Shown piece after piece: positions 1 through 11,403 of a stretch of 64,000 bases of DNA. Positions within the stretch are counted from its first letter, which is position 1. Each line of letters begins with the position of its first letter. Position numbers and translations under genes: made by a program. The notes under the pieces were generated by a model. The model saw nothing but the letters and a program-made list of their open reading frames with translations, was not told the DNA's origin and made no database searches. The DNA comes from Nematopogon swammerdamellus (lineage: Eukaryota > Arthropoda > Insecta > Lepidoptera > Adelidae). The DNA is taken from assembly GCA_946902875.1 (NCBI GenBank), contig OX336343.1:9847754-9911753 (forward strand), in the 5' to 3' direction.

Positions 1-3000
1 AAATTTAAAGGTCTAATCCCCTAATTACGGAGTTCACTTTTTTGCTGTAACAACATGTGTCATTGCTTCATTTTCTTTCATATAGCCTTGGTGGACACAA
101 AGCCTCGTTTGGCCGTAATAATTTTTTCAGTGTCTAATACTTAGCTGAGTATTGAAATAATATTTTTTTTTAAATTTAAAGGTCTAATCCCCTAATTACG
201 GAGTTTACCTTTTTGCTGTAACAATACGTGTTGTGGCCTGATTTTCTGTCGTATAGCCTTGCTGGACACAAAGCCTCGTTTGGCCGTTATAATTTTTTCA
301 GTTTCTAATACTTAGCTGAGTATGGAAATAAATTATTTTTAAAATTTAAATGTCTAATCCCCTAATAACGAAGTTCACTTTTTTGCTGTAACAACATGTG
401 TCATTGCGTGATTTTCTGGCATACAGCCTTGGTGGACGCAAAGCCTCGTTTGGCCGTTATAATTTTTTCAGTTTCTAATACTTAGCTGAGTATTGAAATA
501 ATTTATTTTTTAAATTTAAAGGTCTAATCCCCTAATTACGAAGTTCACTTTTATGCTGTGACAACATGTGTCATTGCTTGATTTTTTTTCATATAGCCTT
601 GGTGGACACAGAGTCTCGTTTGGCTGTTATAATTTTTTTCAGTTTCTAACACTTAGCTGAGTATTGGAATAATTTATTTTTAAAATTTAAAGGTCTAATC
701 CCCTAATTACGGAGTTCACTTTTATGATGTAAAAATATGTGTCATTGCTTCATTTTCTTTCATATAGCCTTGGTGGACACAAAGCCTCGTTTGGCCGTTA
801 TAATTTTTTCAGTTTCTAATACTTAGCTGAGTATTGAAATAATTTATTTTTTAAATTTAAAGGTCTAATCCCCTAATTACGGAGTTGACCTTTTTGCTGT
901 AACAATACGTGTCATGGCCTGATTTTCTGTCGTATAGCCTTGGTGGACACAAAGCCTCGTTTGGCCGTTATAATTTTTTTAGTTTCTAATACTTAGCTGA
1001 GCATTGAAATACTTTAATTTTAAATTTTAAAGGTCTAATCCCCTAATTACGGAGTTCAATTTTTTGCTGTAACAACATGTGTCATTGCTTCATTTTCTTT
1101 CATATAGCCTTGGTGGACACAAAGCCTCGTTTCGCCGTTATAATTTTTTCAGTTTCTAATACTTAGCTGAGTATTGAAATAATTTATTTTTTAAATTTAA
1201 AGGTCTAATCCCCTAATTACGGAGTTGACCTTTTTGCTGTAACAACATGTGTCATTGCGTGATTTTCTGGCATATAACCTTGGTGGACACAAAGCCTCGT
1301 TTGGCCGTTATAATTTTTTCAGTTTCTAACACTTAGCCGAGTATTGAAATACTTTATTTTTAAATTTTAAAGGTCTAATCCCCTAATTACGGAGTTTACT
1401 TTTTTGCTGTAACAACATGTCTCATTGCGTGATTTTCTGGCATATAGCCTTGGTGGACACAAAGCCTCGTTTCGCCGTTATAATTTTTTCAGTTTCTAAT
1501 ACTTAGCTGAGTATTGAAATAATTTATTTTTTAAATTAAAAGGTCTAATCCCCTAATTACGAAGTTCACTTTTATGCTGTAACAACATGTGTCATCGCTT
1601 GATTTTTTTTCATATAGCCTTGGTGGACACAAAGCCTCGTTTGGCCGTAATAATTTTTTCAGTGTCTAATACTTAGCTGAGTATTGAAATAATATTTTTT
1701 TTTTAATTTAAAGGTCTAATCCCCTAATTACGGAGTTTACCTTTTTGCTGTAACAATATGTGTCGTGGCCTGATTTTCTGTCGTATAGCCTTGCTGGACA
1801 CAAAGCCTCGTTTGGCCGTTATAATTTTTTCAGTTTCTAATACTTAGCTGAGTATGGAAATAAATTATTTTTAAAATTTAAATGTCTAATCCCCTAATAA
1901 CGAAGTTCACTTTTTTGCTGTAACAACATGTGTCATTGCGTGATTTTCTGGCATACAGCCTTGGTGGACGCAAAGCCTCGTTTGGCCGTTATAATTTTTT
2001 CAGTTTCTAATACTTAGCTGAGTATTGAAATAATTTATTTTTTAAATTTAAAGGTCTAATCCCCTAATTACGAAGTTCACTTTTATGCTGTGACAACATG
2101 TGTCATTGCTTGATTTTTTTTCATATAGCCTTGGTGGACACAACGTCTCGTTTGGCTGTTATAATTTTTTTCAGTTTCTAACACTTAGCTGAGTATTGGA
2201 ATAATTTATTTTTAAAATTTAAAGGTCTAATCCCCTAATTACGGAGTTCACTTTTATCATGTAAAAATATGTGTCATTGCTTCATTTTCTTTCATATAGC
2301 CTTGGTGGACACAAAGCCTCGTTTGGCCGTTATAATTTTTTCAGTTTCTAATACTTAGCTGGGTATTGAAATAATTTATTTTTTAAATTTAAAGGTCTAA
2401 TCCCCTAATTACGGAGTTGACCTTTTTGCTGTAACAATACGTGTCGTGGCCTGATTTTCTGTCGTATAGCCTTGGTGGACACAAAGCCTCGTTTGGCCGT
2501 TATAATTTTTTTAGTTTCTAATACTTAGCTGAGCATTGAAATACTTTAATTTTAAATTTTAAAGGTCTAATCCCCTAATTACGGAGTTCAATTTTTTGCT
2601 GTAACAACATGTGTCATTGCTTCATTTTCTTTCCTATAGCCTTGGTGGACACAAAGCCTCGTTTCGCCGTTATAATTTTTTCAGTTTCTAATACTTAGCT
2701 GAGTATTGAAATAATTTATTTTTTAAATTTAAAGGTCTAATCCCCTAATTACGGAGTTTACTTTTTTGCTGTAACAACATGTCTCATTGCGTGATTTTCT
2801 GGCATATAGCCTTGGTGGACACAAAGCCTCGTTTGGCCGTTATAATTTTTTTAGTTTCTAATACTTAGCTGAGCATTGAAATACTTTATTTTTAAATTTT
2901 AAAGGTCTAATCCCCTAATTACGGAGTTCAATTTTTTGCTGTAACAACATGTGTCATTGCTTCATTTTCTTTCATATAGCCTTGGTGGACACAAAGCCTC

Positions 3001-6000
3001 GTTTCGCCGTTATAATTTTTTCAGTTTCTAATACTTAGCTGAGTATTGAAATAATTTATTTTTTAAATTTAAAGGTCTAATCCCCTAATTACGGAGTTGA
3101 CCTTTTTGCTGTAACAACATGTGTCATTGCGTGATTTTCTGGCATATAACCTTGGTGGACACAAAGTTTCGTTTGGCCGTTATAATTTTTTCAGTTTCTA
3201 ATACTTAGCCGAGTATTGAAATACTTTATTTTTAAATTTTAAAGGTCTAATCCCCTAATTACGGAGTTAACTTTTTTGCTGTAACAACATGTGTCATTGC
3301 GTGATTTTCTGGCATATAGCCTTGGTGGACACAAAGCCTCGTTTCGCCGTTATAATTTTTTCAGTTTCTAATACTTAGCTGAGTATTGAAATAATTTATT
3401 TTTTAAATTTAAAGGTCTAATCCCCTAACTACGAAGTTCACTTTTATGCTGTAACAACATGTGTCATTGCTTGATTTTTTTTCATATAGCCTTGGTGGAC
3501 ACAAAGTCTCGTTTGGCTGTTATAATTTTTTAAGTTTCTAACACTCAGCTGAGTATTGAAATAATTTATTTTTAAAATTTAAAGGTCTAATCCCCTAATT
3601 ACGGAGTTCACTTTTTTGCTGTAACAACATGTGTCATTGCTTCATTTTCTTTCATATAGCCTTGGTGGACACAAAGCCTTGTTTGGCCGTTATAATTTTT
3701 TCAGTTTCTAATACTCAGCTGAGTATTTAAGTAATTTATTTTTAAAATTTAAAGGTCTAATCCCCTAACTACGAAGTTCACTTTTATAATGTGACAACAC
3801 GTGCCATTACCTGATTTTCTTACGTATAGTTTTGGTGGACGCAAAGCCTCGTTTGGCCGTTATAATTTTTTCAGTTTCTAACACTTAGCTGAGTATTGAA
3901 ATAATTTTTTTTTTTTAAAAATTAAAGGTCTAATCCCCTAATTACGGAGTTCACTTTTTTGCTGTAACAATATGTGTCATTGCTTCATTTTCTTTTATAT
4001 AGCCTTGGTGGACACAAAGCCTCGTTTGGCCGTTATAATTTTTTCAGTTTCTAATACTTAGCTGAGTATTGAAATAATTTATTTTTTAAATTTAAAGGTC
4101 TAATCCCCTAATTACGGAGTTGACCTTTTTGCTGTAACAATACGTGTCATGGCCTGATTTTCTGTCGTATAGCCTTGGGGGACACAAAGCCTCGTTTGGC
4201 CGTTATAATTTTTTTAGTTTCTAATACTTAGCTGAGCATTGAAATACTTTATTTTTAAATTTTAAAGGTCTAATCCCCTAATTACGGAGTTCACTTTTTT
4301 GCTGTAACAACATGTTTCATTGCTTCATTTTCTTTCATATAGCCTTGGTGGACACAAAGCCTCGTTTCGCCGTTATAATTTTTTCAGTTTCTAATACTTA
4401 GCTGAGTATTGAAATACTTTATTTTTAAATTTTAAAGGTCTAATCCCCTAATTACGGAGTTTACTTTTTTGCTGTAACAACATGTGTCATTGCGTGATTT
4501 TCTGGCATATAGCCTTGGTGGACACAAAGCCTCGTTTCGCTGTTATAATTTTTTCAGTTTCTAATACTTAGCTGAGTATTGAAATAATTTATTTTTAAAT
4601 TTTAAAGGTCTAATCCCCTAATTACGGAGTTCACTTTTTTGCTGTAACAACATGTGTCATTGGTTGATTTTCTTTCATATAGCCTTGGTGGACACAAACT
4701 CTCATTTGGCCGTTATAATTTTTTCAGTTTCTAATACTTAGCTGAGTATGGAAATAAATTATTTTTAAAATTTAAATGTCTAATCCCCTAATTACGGAGT
4801 TCACTTTTTTGCTGTAACAACATGTGTCATTGCGTGATTTTCTGGCATACAGCCTTGGTGAACACAAAGCTTCGTTTGGCCGTTATAATTTTTTCAGTTT
4901 CTAATACTTAGCTGAGTATTGAAATAATTTATTTTTAAAATTTAAAGGTCTAATCCCCTAATTACGAAGTTCACTTTTATGCTGTAACAACATGTGTCAT
5001 TGCTTGATTTTTTTTCGTATAGCCTTGGTGGACACAAAGTCTCGTTTGGCTGTTATAATTTTTTCAGTTTCTAACACTTAGCTGAGTATTGAAATAATTT
5101 ATTTTTAAAATTTAAAGGTCTAATCCCCTAATTACGGAGTTCACTTTTTTGCTGTAACAACATGTCATTGCTTCATTTTCTTTCATATAGCCTTGGTGGA
5201 CTCAAAGCCTCGTTTGGCCGTTATAATTTTTTCAGTGTCTAATACTTAGCTGAGTATTGAAATAATTTTTTTTTTAAATTTAAAGGTCTAATCCCCTAAT
5301 TACGGAGTTTACCTTTTTGCTGTAACAATACGTGTCGTGGCCTGATTTTCTGTCGTATAGCCTTGGTGGACACAAAGCCTCGTTTGGCCGTTATAATTTT
5401 TTCAGTTTCTAATACTTAGCTGAGTATTGAAATAATTTATTTTTAAATTTTAAAGGTCTAATCCCCTAATTACGGAGTTCACTTTTTTGCTGTAACAACA
5501 TGTGTCATTGGTTGATTTTCTTTCATATAGCCTTGGTGGACACAAACTCTCATTTGGCCGTTATAATTTTTTCAGTTTCTAATACTTAGCTGAGTATGGA
5601 AATAAATTATTTTTAAAATTTAAATGTCTAATCCCCTAATTACGGAGTTCACTTTTTTGCTGTAACAACATGTGTCATTGCGTGATTTTCTGGCATACAG
5701 CCTTGGTGAACACAAAGCTTCGTTTGGCCGTTATAATTTTTTCAGTTTCTAATACTTAGCTGAGTATTGAAATAATTTATTTTTAAAATTTAAAGGTCTA
5801 ATCCCCTAATTACGAAGTTCACTTTTATGCTGTAACAACATGTGTCATTGCTTGATTTTTTTTCGTATAGCCTTGGTGGACACAAAGTCTCGTTTGGCTG
5901 TTATAATTTTTTCAGTTTCTAACACTTAGCTGAGTATTGAAATAATTTATTTTTAAAATTTAAAGGTCTAATCCCCTAATTACGGAGTTCACTTTTTTGC

Positions 6001-6480
6001 TGTAACAACATGTCATTGCTTCATTTTCTTTCATACAGCCTTGGTGGACACAAAGCCTCGTTTGGCCGTTATAATTTTTTCAGTGTCTAATACTTAGCTG
6101 AGTATTGAAATAATTTTTTTTTTAAATTTAAAGGTCTAATCCCCTAATTACGGAGTTTACCTTTTTGCTGTAACAATACGTGTCGTGGCCTGATTTTCTG
6201 TCGTATAGCCTTGGTGGACACAAAGCCTCGTTTGGCCGTTATAATTTTTTCAGTTTCTAATACTTAGCTGAGTATTGAAATAATTTATTTTTAAAATTTA
6301 AAGGTCTAATCCTTTAACTACGGGTACCTTTTTACGAAGTACCTTTTTTGCAGTGAGAACACGTATCATTGCCTCATTTTCGCCCATATAGCATTGGTAG
6401 ACAAAAACCTTAGTTTGGTCGTTATACATTTTTAATTTTTTAACACCTAAAAACTATATTTAATTTTAAAATTCAAACAT
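1..6480. repeat. ~170-bp satellite array with higher-order units
   Basis: About 37 head-to-tail monomers of 170-171 bp, each opening with GGTCTAATCCCCTAATTACG and containing GTGGACACAAAGCCTCGTTT and CTTAGCTGAGTATTGAAATA. Monomers start at 10, 181, 351, 521, 692 and so on. Variants recur in order: the one with TGTCTAATCCCCTAATAACG and GGACGC occurs at 351 and 1883, so nine monomers (1,532 bp) form a higher-order unit. Another variant with CATTGGTTGATTTTC occurs at about 4661 and 5509, a five-monomer (848 bp) unit. The last monomer, from about 6300, is diverged and fades out by about 6480. The array is cut by the left window edge. There is no coding potential. Confidence 0.97.
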
Positions 6481-8582
6481 CCTTTTTATAAATTTACAAT
6501 CTTGTCGGTGAGATCTTTTATTTTTATTTGATTTTATTCACGTGTTGAATTACATTTTATATTGACTTAAACAAAAATGTTATCTCACCTGTATTTTGAT
6601 TTTCAATGTTTCATCTGATATTTTGTTATATACTTTTCGGAATAGTGTTGTATATGAAATATTCCATTTACAGTGTTCTCTTTATTCGTAGGTTACATGT
6701 CTGCACACATTTTGTGACAAGCTGAAACTTTTTGTATTACCCTCTTTTGGCTGCTAACTTTGGCTGCTAACTTCACACCGGTAAAAGTACATTGGATTTG
6801 GATGTGGAGCGACTTCGAAAAAAAAACGTTTGGAGAAATTATGCCGAAATTATTGCAATTGAAATATTTCGTTCGTGGCCAATTATCACTTTATGCTTGT
6901 AGTCGGCTCGTAAATCTAGTTAATGGTGTAGGCAAGAACATTATCTTAATCAGGAGGTCTTTCGATTTTAATTTTATCAATCTGTTGATTAAAATTCTGC
7001 TTTTTCAATAATAATTAGGAACGTTTAAAATTTATCAGCACCTATGTTTTCACAAGTCGAAAAAGCTGTGAATAGTTCGTTTTCTCCATTCACTTCAATA
7101 TAAGCAGCCGGCGTGGGCAAATGGAAGAGCTGGCATGATACCTAGCTCCGACAGAAGCAAGGTGTAATGGGTTGACATCATGGGTTTTTTTAGTCTTTTG
7201 AAAAGATTTTGAAAATTTTATCTTTTGACCTCTTTGAACCATCACATCTGTTCTACGGTCTACCGATGACCTCTCTCAGTTCAGACATTACAATAACTTA
7301 TGTATTCGCCAACATTCCACATCGCCATTCGGTGTGCCCACGCAGACTATCTCCATTATATATTGACAGCACAGCTTTAGCGAATGCTGGATATATCTGT
7401 GGATATATTTCAATACTGACTTCCGTATGGTAATACTGCGTGTATCCTATGAGCTTTCTGAAGATCAATTCAAAGACGACATTAGCTCAGTAGGCGTTGT
7501 ATGTACAGTGGACGAATGTGAATAACCAGTAGAAGTAAATTTACAGAGTTCCATAGACGAGACAGTAATGATTGAACGATTCTAAAACACTTTATCTTAT
7601 GTTTGCGTTTCCTTAATACTTTACTTCTATAGCTGGACAAAATTATAACAAAGTTTTAATAAATGGCGCCAAATCATGTAGTGGAATGGAATTAATAATA
7701 ATAATAGGAAGGTGGACCACGGGCAACAAACGGGAATATCTAACAAGCTGCCTTTTATTTGAGCTCAGGATCACAAAATGTGTGGTTACAGTTTCACCTG
7801 GTTTCAATATTAATTAGCTCAAAAAAGCGGTCAAGTGCAGACTATGTCCATATGCAGAGGGCTCCGTACCCGTAGTTAAAAAGTAAATTAAAAAATATGA
7901 TATAATGTTAAGTGTGTATAGTAAAGGCATCAGCGTTTCCTCAACAAAAGATAGATTTTCGTATGGGAGGCAATCATTTCTCAAGGTGTTTCTATACATT
8001 GAAGCATATACATGATAGCTACATGCATGTCATAAAATATGCTATAGCATCCGGATAATAATCCGGATGGGAGCGTATTTCAAGCTAAGGACCCGCACTA
8101 CACATTCATTAGTCATGCATAATGTTTTAGCATTGCTGCTCATGAAATGAGTGCTAATCAGTTTCTTTGACGTGCTCATTGGGTTCAATATTTTTTGCTG
8201 GGACAGCTTTCATCCGAAACGCTTTCTTGTTCCATTTGTTAATTTCATACACTTCTATAAACGGCGCGGCGCCCCGACGGCGCGGCGCCATAAGCGGATC
8301 ACTCTTCTTCCGGTTGCATAATTACGTAATACATCTTTATTATTATAAAACTCTCTACGTCTGTTTATCTGTCTTTTATTCCAAACGAAACTTCTGTTGT
8401 CTGTAATGGGTACGAACACTGAAAAGATTTACATACTATATAAAATGTTCACTAATGAAATGGATCCTGGATCCCGTGATGGTTATCATTTCAATATTTA
8501 TCCAAATGAATGACTGACTGAGTGAAACGTAAACCGTGCACGAAGCACAGAAAAAAATACGACCGATGAATGTTAACATTTT
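6481..8582. other. AT-rich non-coding stretch, no gene seen
   Basis: Only short chance ORFs. About 7085-7190 resembles a badly decayed copy of the SINE-like family described at 33257 (GCAGCCGGC...GGCATGATACCTAG...TGGGTTGACATCATGG). About 7818-7880 is a reverse-strand fragment of the dispersed family described at 45603 (GCGGTCAAGTGCAGAC followed by GGGCTCCGTA). 8258-8290 is a small GC-rich palindromic block (GGCGCGGCGCC twice). The rest shows no recognisable feature. Confidence 0.6.
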
Positions 8583-8596
8583 GTTTTACATATATG
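8583..8596. repeat. Left 14-bp target-site duplication of composite insertion
   Basis: GTTTTACATATATG here is repeated exactly at 11404-11417. The two copies bracket the Penelope-like inverted dimer at 8597-11403. This fits a staggered-cut duplication made when that element inserted. Confidence 0.75.
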
Positions 8597-8634
8597 AATT
8601 TTTATATATTAATATTATTTATAAAATTACACAA

Positions 8635-8670
8635 TTCAGATATTTCGACTGTGTTGTCGTCATCAGTGAA
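8635..8670 (-). ncRNA. Hammerhead ribozyme motif (left copy)
   Basis: On the minus strand: stem I strand TTCA, core CTGATGA, stem II GAC/GTC around loop AACACA with one extra C, core GAAA, a minimal palindromic stem III (ATAT), then the cleavage-site C and stem I partner TGAA. All conserved core bases (CUGAUGA, GAAA, UH) are present. The very short stem III is the minimal type reported in Penelope-like retroelements, thought to work as a dimer. It is identical to the motif at 11286-11321. Activity is inferred only. Confidence 0.7.
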
Positions 8671-8721
8671 AAATATAACATATTATGTAGTTGATATTTA
8701 TGACATATGAGTGGTTGATAT

Positions 8722-8753
<32 letters not shown>

Positions 8754-8758
<5 letters not shown>

Positions 8759-9053
8759 GAACGATATTTAATCCCGGGGTATGATGCGCGCCTAGGTTCC
8801 ATATGAATGATGATTCCCAAGTTCTTAAATCTATTTCTTTAAGTGGTGGACTGAATGATTTAATGATGCGGACGGTGAAGCATTGATTAAATGAAATTTG
8901 ATGGTTACGGCAGTGTGTTGGGATGGGAAGAGGCGAGTTTACTGAGGTGGATGTGAACCTGTGGTGATTGATCCTAATGTGTATTGGGTTGATGGTTGAG
9001 CCTATGTAGTATGAGGTGCAATGACGGCATTCCAAGATGTATACACATGAAGA
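8754..9053 (-). pseudogene. GIY-YIG endonuclease C-terminus of Penelope-like element (left arm)
   Basis: Mirror image of the right-arm fragment at 9242-9541, giving an identical protein end. Open from about CVYIL through YYIGST to GLNIVH and a stop just before the poly(T)/poly(A) run. The GIY-like VYI, the YIG, the arginine of HIRINHH and the glutamate of TWESSF are all present. There is no reverse-transcriptase part because the copy is truncated at the dimer centre, so it cannot be a complete element. Identity with the other arm argues for a recent origin, or copying between arms. Confidence 0.85.
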
Positions 9054-9241
9054 GGTTTTGCAGGTTGAGTATGGCTGGGTCTTGTATGATTGTGTAGAGT
9101 TTGTTGGATGAATGATAGTGTTGGTGTTGATGAGATCACAAACGCTGTAAAACCTGTGATCTCATCAACACCAACACTATCATTCATCCAACAAACTCTA
9201 CACAATCATACAAGACCCAGCCATACTCAACCTGCAAAACC

Positions 9242-9536
9242 TCTTCATGTGTATACATCTTGGAATGCCGTCATTGCACCTCATACTACATAGGCTCAAC
9301 CATCAACCCAATACACATTAGGATCAATCACCACAGGTTCACATCCACCTCAGTAAACTCGCCTCTTCCCATCCCAACACACTGCCGTAACCATCAAATT
9401 TCATTTAATCAATGCTTCACCGTCCGCATCATTAAATCATTCAGTCCACCACTTAAAGAAATAGATTTAAGAACTTGGGAATCATCATTCATATGGAACC
9501 TAGGCGCGCATCATACCCCGGGATTAAATATCGTTC

Positions 9537-9541
<5 letters not shown>
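9242..9541 (+). pseudogene. GIY-YIG endonuclease C-terminus of Penelope-like element (right arm)
   Basis: A 5'-truncated reading frame ending in a stop at 9539-9541. Visible in order: SSCVYILECRHC (GIY-like strand with a CxxC pair), YYIGST (YIG motif), HIRINHH (catalytic arginine), a FTVRIIKSF strand, TWESSF (metal-binding glutamate) and HHTPGLN. This order matches the GIY-YIG nuclease found at the C-terminus of Penelope-like retroelements, which nicks target DNA for reverse transcription. The upstream reverse transcriptase is missing. No start codon applies, since the true start would lie far upstream in an intact element. Confidence 0.85.
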
Positions 9542-9584
<43 letters not shown>

Positions 9585-9615
9585 ATATCAACCACTCATA
9601 TGTCATAAATATCAA

Positions 9616-11261
9616 GAAAGAAAGAAAGAAAGAAAGAAAATTGTTTTATTAGCACATAAAAAACACATTACAAATTAACAATTCAACATATGGTAAACAT
9701 GCCAATAGGTCCCATCTCAGCATGTTGCAAGTTAGCACTCTTGCTAGAATAGTGCCAACTGCGCTGTTTTTCAGATGGGACCTGCCTATCTAGGTGGCGC
9801 CAATCTTGCGTATAAACAGTCATTATTTTATATTATATATAAAAAAAAATAAAAAAAAAATAAAGAGAAAATAGTTATATAAAATGCAAAAAGTAATAGT
9901 GATAATAATGTGTGTGTGAATGTTAGTGAGAGAGGGCGTTTGTGTGAGGTGGGGTGTGCGGGTATGAGGGAGGGTATGGATGTGTAGGAGGTGTATGTTA
10001 AATATAACGTTGAAGGTGCGAAGATGAACCTATGTGGTTGTGTGTGTGTGTGTGTGTGCGGGTGCGTCAGTCCTTGTCTGCATTTTGTATTTACCAGTTA
10101 CCATTCCTCTGCATATCCATTAGCTGATTCTGGCAAGATACCTTGAATCGTTGGTAGCTTTGTTCCCTGACCGGGGGTGGTATGTCGTTCCAGCACTTTG
10201 TTGCAGCGTACTTGAAACTGCCTCTGAACGCTGCAGAGGAGTGTATCGGCACCTGTAATGCGAAGCATTGTGCTCTCGTGTTGTGAGTATGAGTGTGTTG
10301 TGTCCATGTTAATTTATCAAACAAGTAACTAGGCTTCCCTGTTTTTATTATTTTATGTATTAAACATTGAAGGTGTAGTATTCTTCTCGGTTTCATTTTT
10401 AGTATACCGTTTTCATTATAAGTAGGCGTTACGTGCGATCTCCTGGGTATACAGTAGCAATATCTTATGCAGGCATTTTGTACTCTTTGCACCGCTCGCT
10501 CTGTGCGACTGAGTAGGCACGGACCATACACAGAATCACAGTAATTAAGCTGCGACACTACAAGCGCCTCCACCAACATTCGCCTAACTTGTGTAGTCAG
10601 ATAGTCCCTGATTTGATATAGCACTTTGAGCCTGTAGAAACAATTTTTTATTTTAATTTTCATATGTTCTTCAAACCTAAGTTGTGAGTCGAATATTACG
10701 CCAAGATTTCTGGCCGACTGAACTATTTCTACAGGCTCTCCGTTTATCTCTATATTTGGTCCAAACGAAATTATCTTTTCTGTCTGTCTTTTTGTACCGG
10801 CGATGATTGCTTGCGACTTGGATGGGTTTAACACCAGGCTGTGCTCCCCTGCCCATTCCGATAGGGCAGTCAAGTCCTCGTTTATTTTGTCTACTGCGGC
10901 ATATGTATCCTCGGGGGGGAAGGAGAGCACAACCTGTGTGTCGTCGGCAAACATGTGGCCCTGGCAATATTTTAATGTCTGCAGCATGTCCGATGTGTAC
11001 AGACTGTACAGCGAGGGCGAAAGGCAAGAACCCTGAGGGACGCCTCGTCTCACTTCTCTTTCCTCTGAGTAGAGGGTTCTACCGTTTTCACCGTACGTGA
11101 CTGTTATTTGTCGCCTTCTGCACAAGAAGCTGCGAAACCAGTCTGTAGTTGCTTCTGTAGCACCATAATGGTATATCTTTGCTAGTAATAGGTTGGTATT
11201 TAGTGTATCGAAGGCCCTAGAAAAATCGAGCAGCACCAGCGCTGAGCGCTGCGCAGCGCTG
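9616..11261 (-). mobile_element. CR1/L2-like non-LTR retrotransposon, 5'-truncated
   Basis: A minus-strand element inserted in the right arm of the Penelope-like dimer. Its 3' end is a (CTTT)n run (about 9616-9639), preceded on the minus strand by an AATAAAAC-type signal and a 3' UTR with a (GT)n/(CA)n tract at about 10037-10061. Its 5' end stops at about 11261, where Penelope sequence resumes. The uninterrupted left arm shows that the original site read ATATCAACTACAT. TCAA is present on both sides of the insertion, giving a short (about 4-bp) target duplication. Confidence 0.8.
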
Positions 11262-11401
11262 TCAACTACATAATATGTTATATTTTTCACTGATGACGAC
11301 AACACAGTCGAAATATCTGAATTGTGTAATTTTATAAATAATATTAATATATAAAAATTCATCAAACAAACATTTTGTAAATAAAAATAATTTATTGTCA
11401 A
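10091..11401 (-). pseudogene. Non-LTR reverse transcriptase, C-terminal part
   Basis: A 436-residue open frame. The first ~47 residues are translated Penelope DNA; true RT homology begins near ALVLLDFSRAF. Motif A carries Asp 59 (LLDFSRAFDTLN), motif B is GVPQGSCLSPSLYSLY (about 120-135), and the catalytic FADDTQ is at 151-156. The thumb-type region AVQRVQNACIRY and a tail with KCWNDIPPPVRE and FKVSCQNQLM follow. This order is typical of the CR1/L2/Daphne side of non-LTR elements; the exact clade is uncertain. ORF1, the endonuclease and the RT N-terminus are missing, so it is a dead 5'-truncated copy. The surviving frame has no internal stop, which fits recent insertion. Confidence 0.85.
11286..11321 (+). 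ncRNA. Hammerhead ribozyme motif (right copy)
   Basis: TTCA (11286-11289), CTGATGA (11290-11296), C plus GAC, loop AACACA, GTC, GAAA (11310-11313), stem III TAT with C17 at 11317, and stem I partner TGAA (11318-11321). Predicted self-cleavage is after 11317. It is identical to the reverse-strand copy at 8635-8670. All core residues are intact; stem II is only three pairs, with an unpaired C after A9. Activity is not shown. Confidence 0.7.
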
Positions 11402-11403
11402 TA

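Larger units (their letters stand above)
8691..9615. repeat. ~925-bp near-perfect palindrome
   Basis: Left arm 8691-9140 and right arm 9155-9615, with spacer 9141-9154. The arms differ mainly in homopolymer length: 32 T at 8724-8755 against 43 A at 9540-9582. The paired coding frames give the same residues. As single-stranded DNA or RNA it would form a hairpin of about 450 bp. It is the uninterrupted core of the Penelope-like inverted dimer. Confidence 0.95.
8597..11403. mobile_element. Penelope-like element, inverted dimer, with nested non-LTR insertion
   Basis: A fold-back insertion. The left half (8597-9140) is the reverse complement of the right half (9155-9615 continued at 11262-11370) around a 14-bp spacer at 9141-9154. 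Going outward, each half carries a 5'-truncated GIY-YIG endonuclease end, a stop codon, a poly(A) run (32 and 43 bp), an AT-rich segment, a hammerhead-ribozyme motif and the element end. Two 5'-truncated copies are therefore joined at their truncation points with 3' ends outward. The right half is interrupted at 9616-11261 by a CR1/L2-like element. Coding parts of the arms are identical, so the event is young. PLEs are known to carry GIY-YIG domains and hammerhead motifs; the inverted-dimer reading is inferred from the symmetry. Confidence 0.85.

Noticed and set aside
1..6300. CRISPR-like array (regular repeats)
   Set aside because: Repeats are contiguous 170-bp monomers with no unique spacers, in clearly eukaryotic DNA.
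9002..9293. 67-codon ORFs (reverse 9002-9205, forward 9090-9293) identical except near the centre
   Set aside because: Out-of-frame readings of the two palindrome arms. The real frame is the GIY-YIG one.
10677..11100. ORFs on both strands overlapping the reverse transcriptase
   Set aside because: Shadows of the RT coding frame, with no domain of their own.
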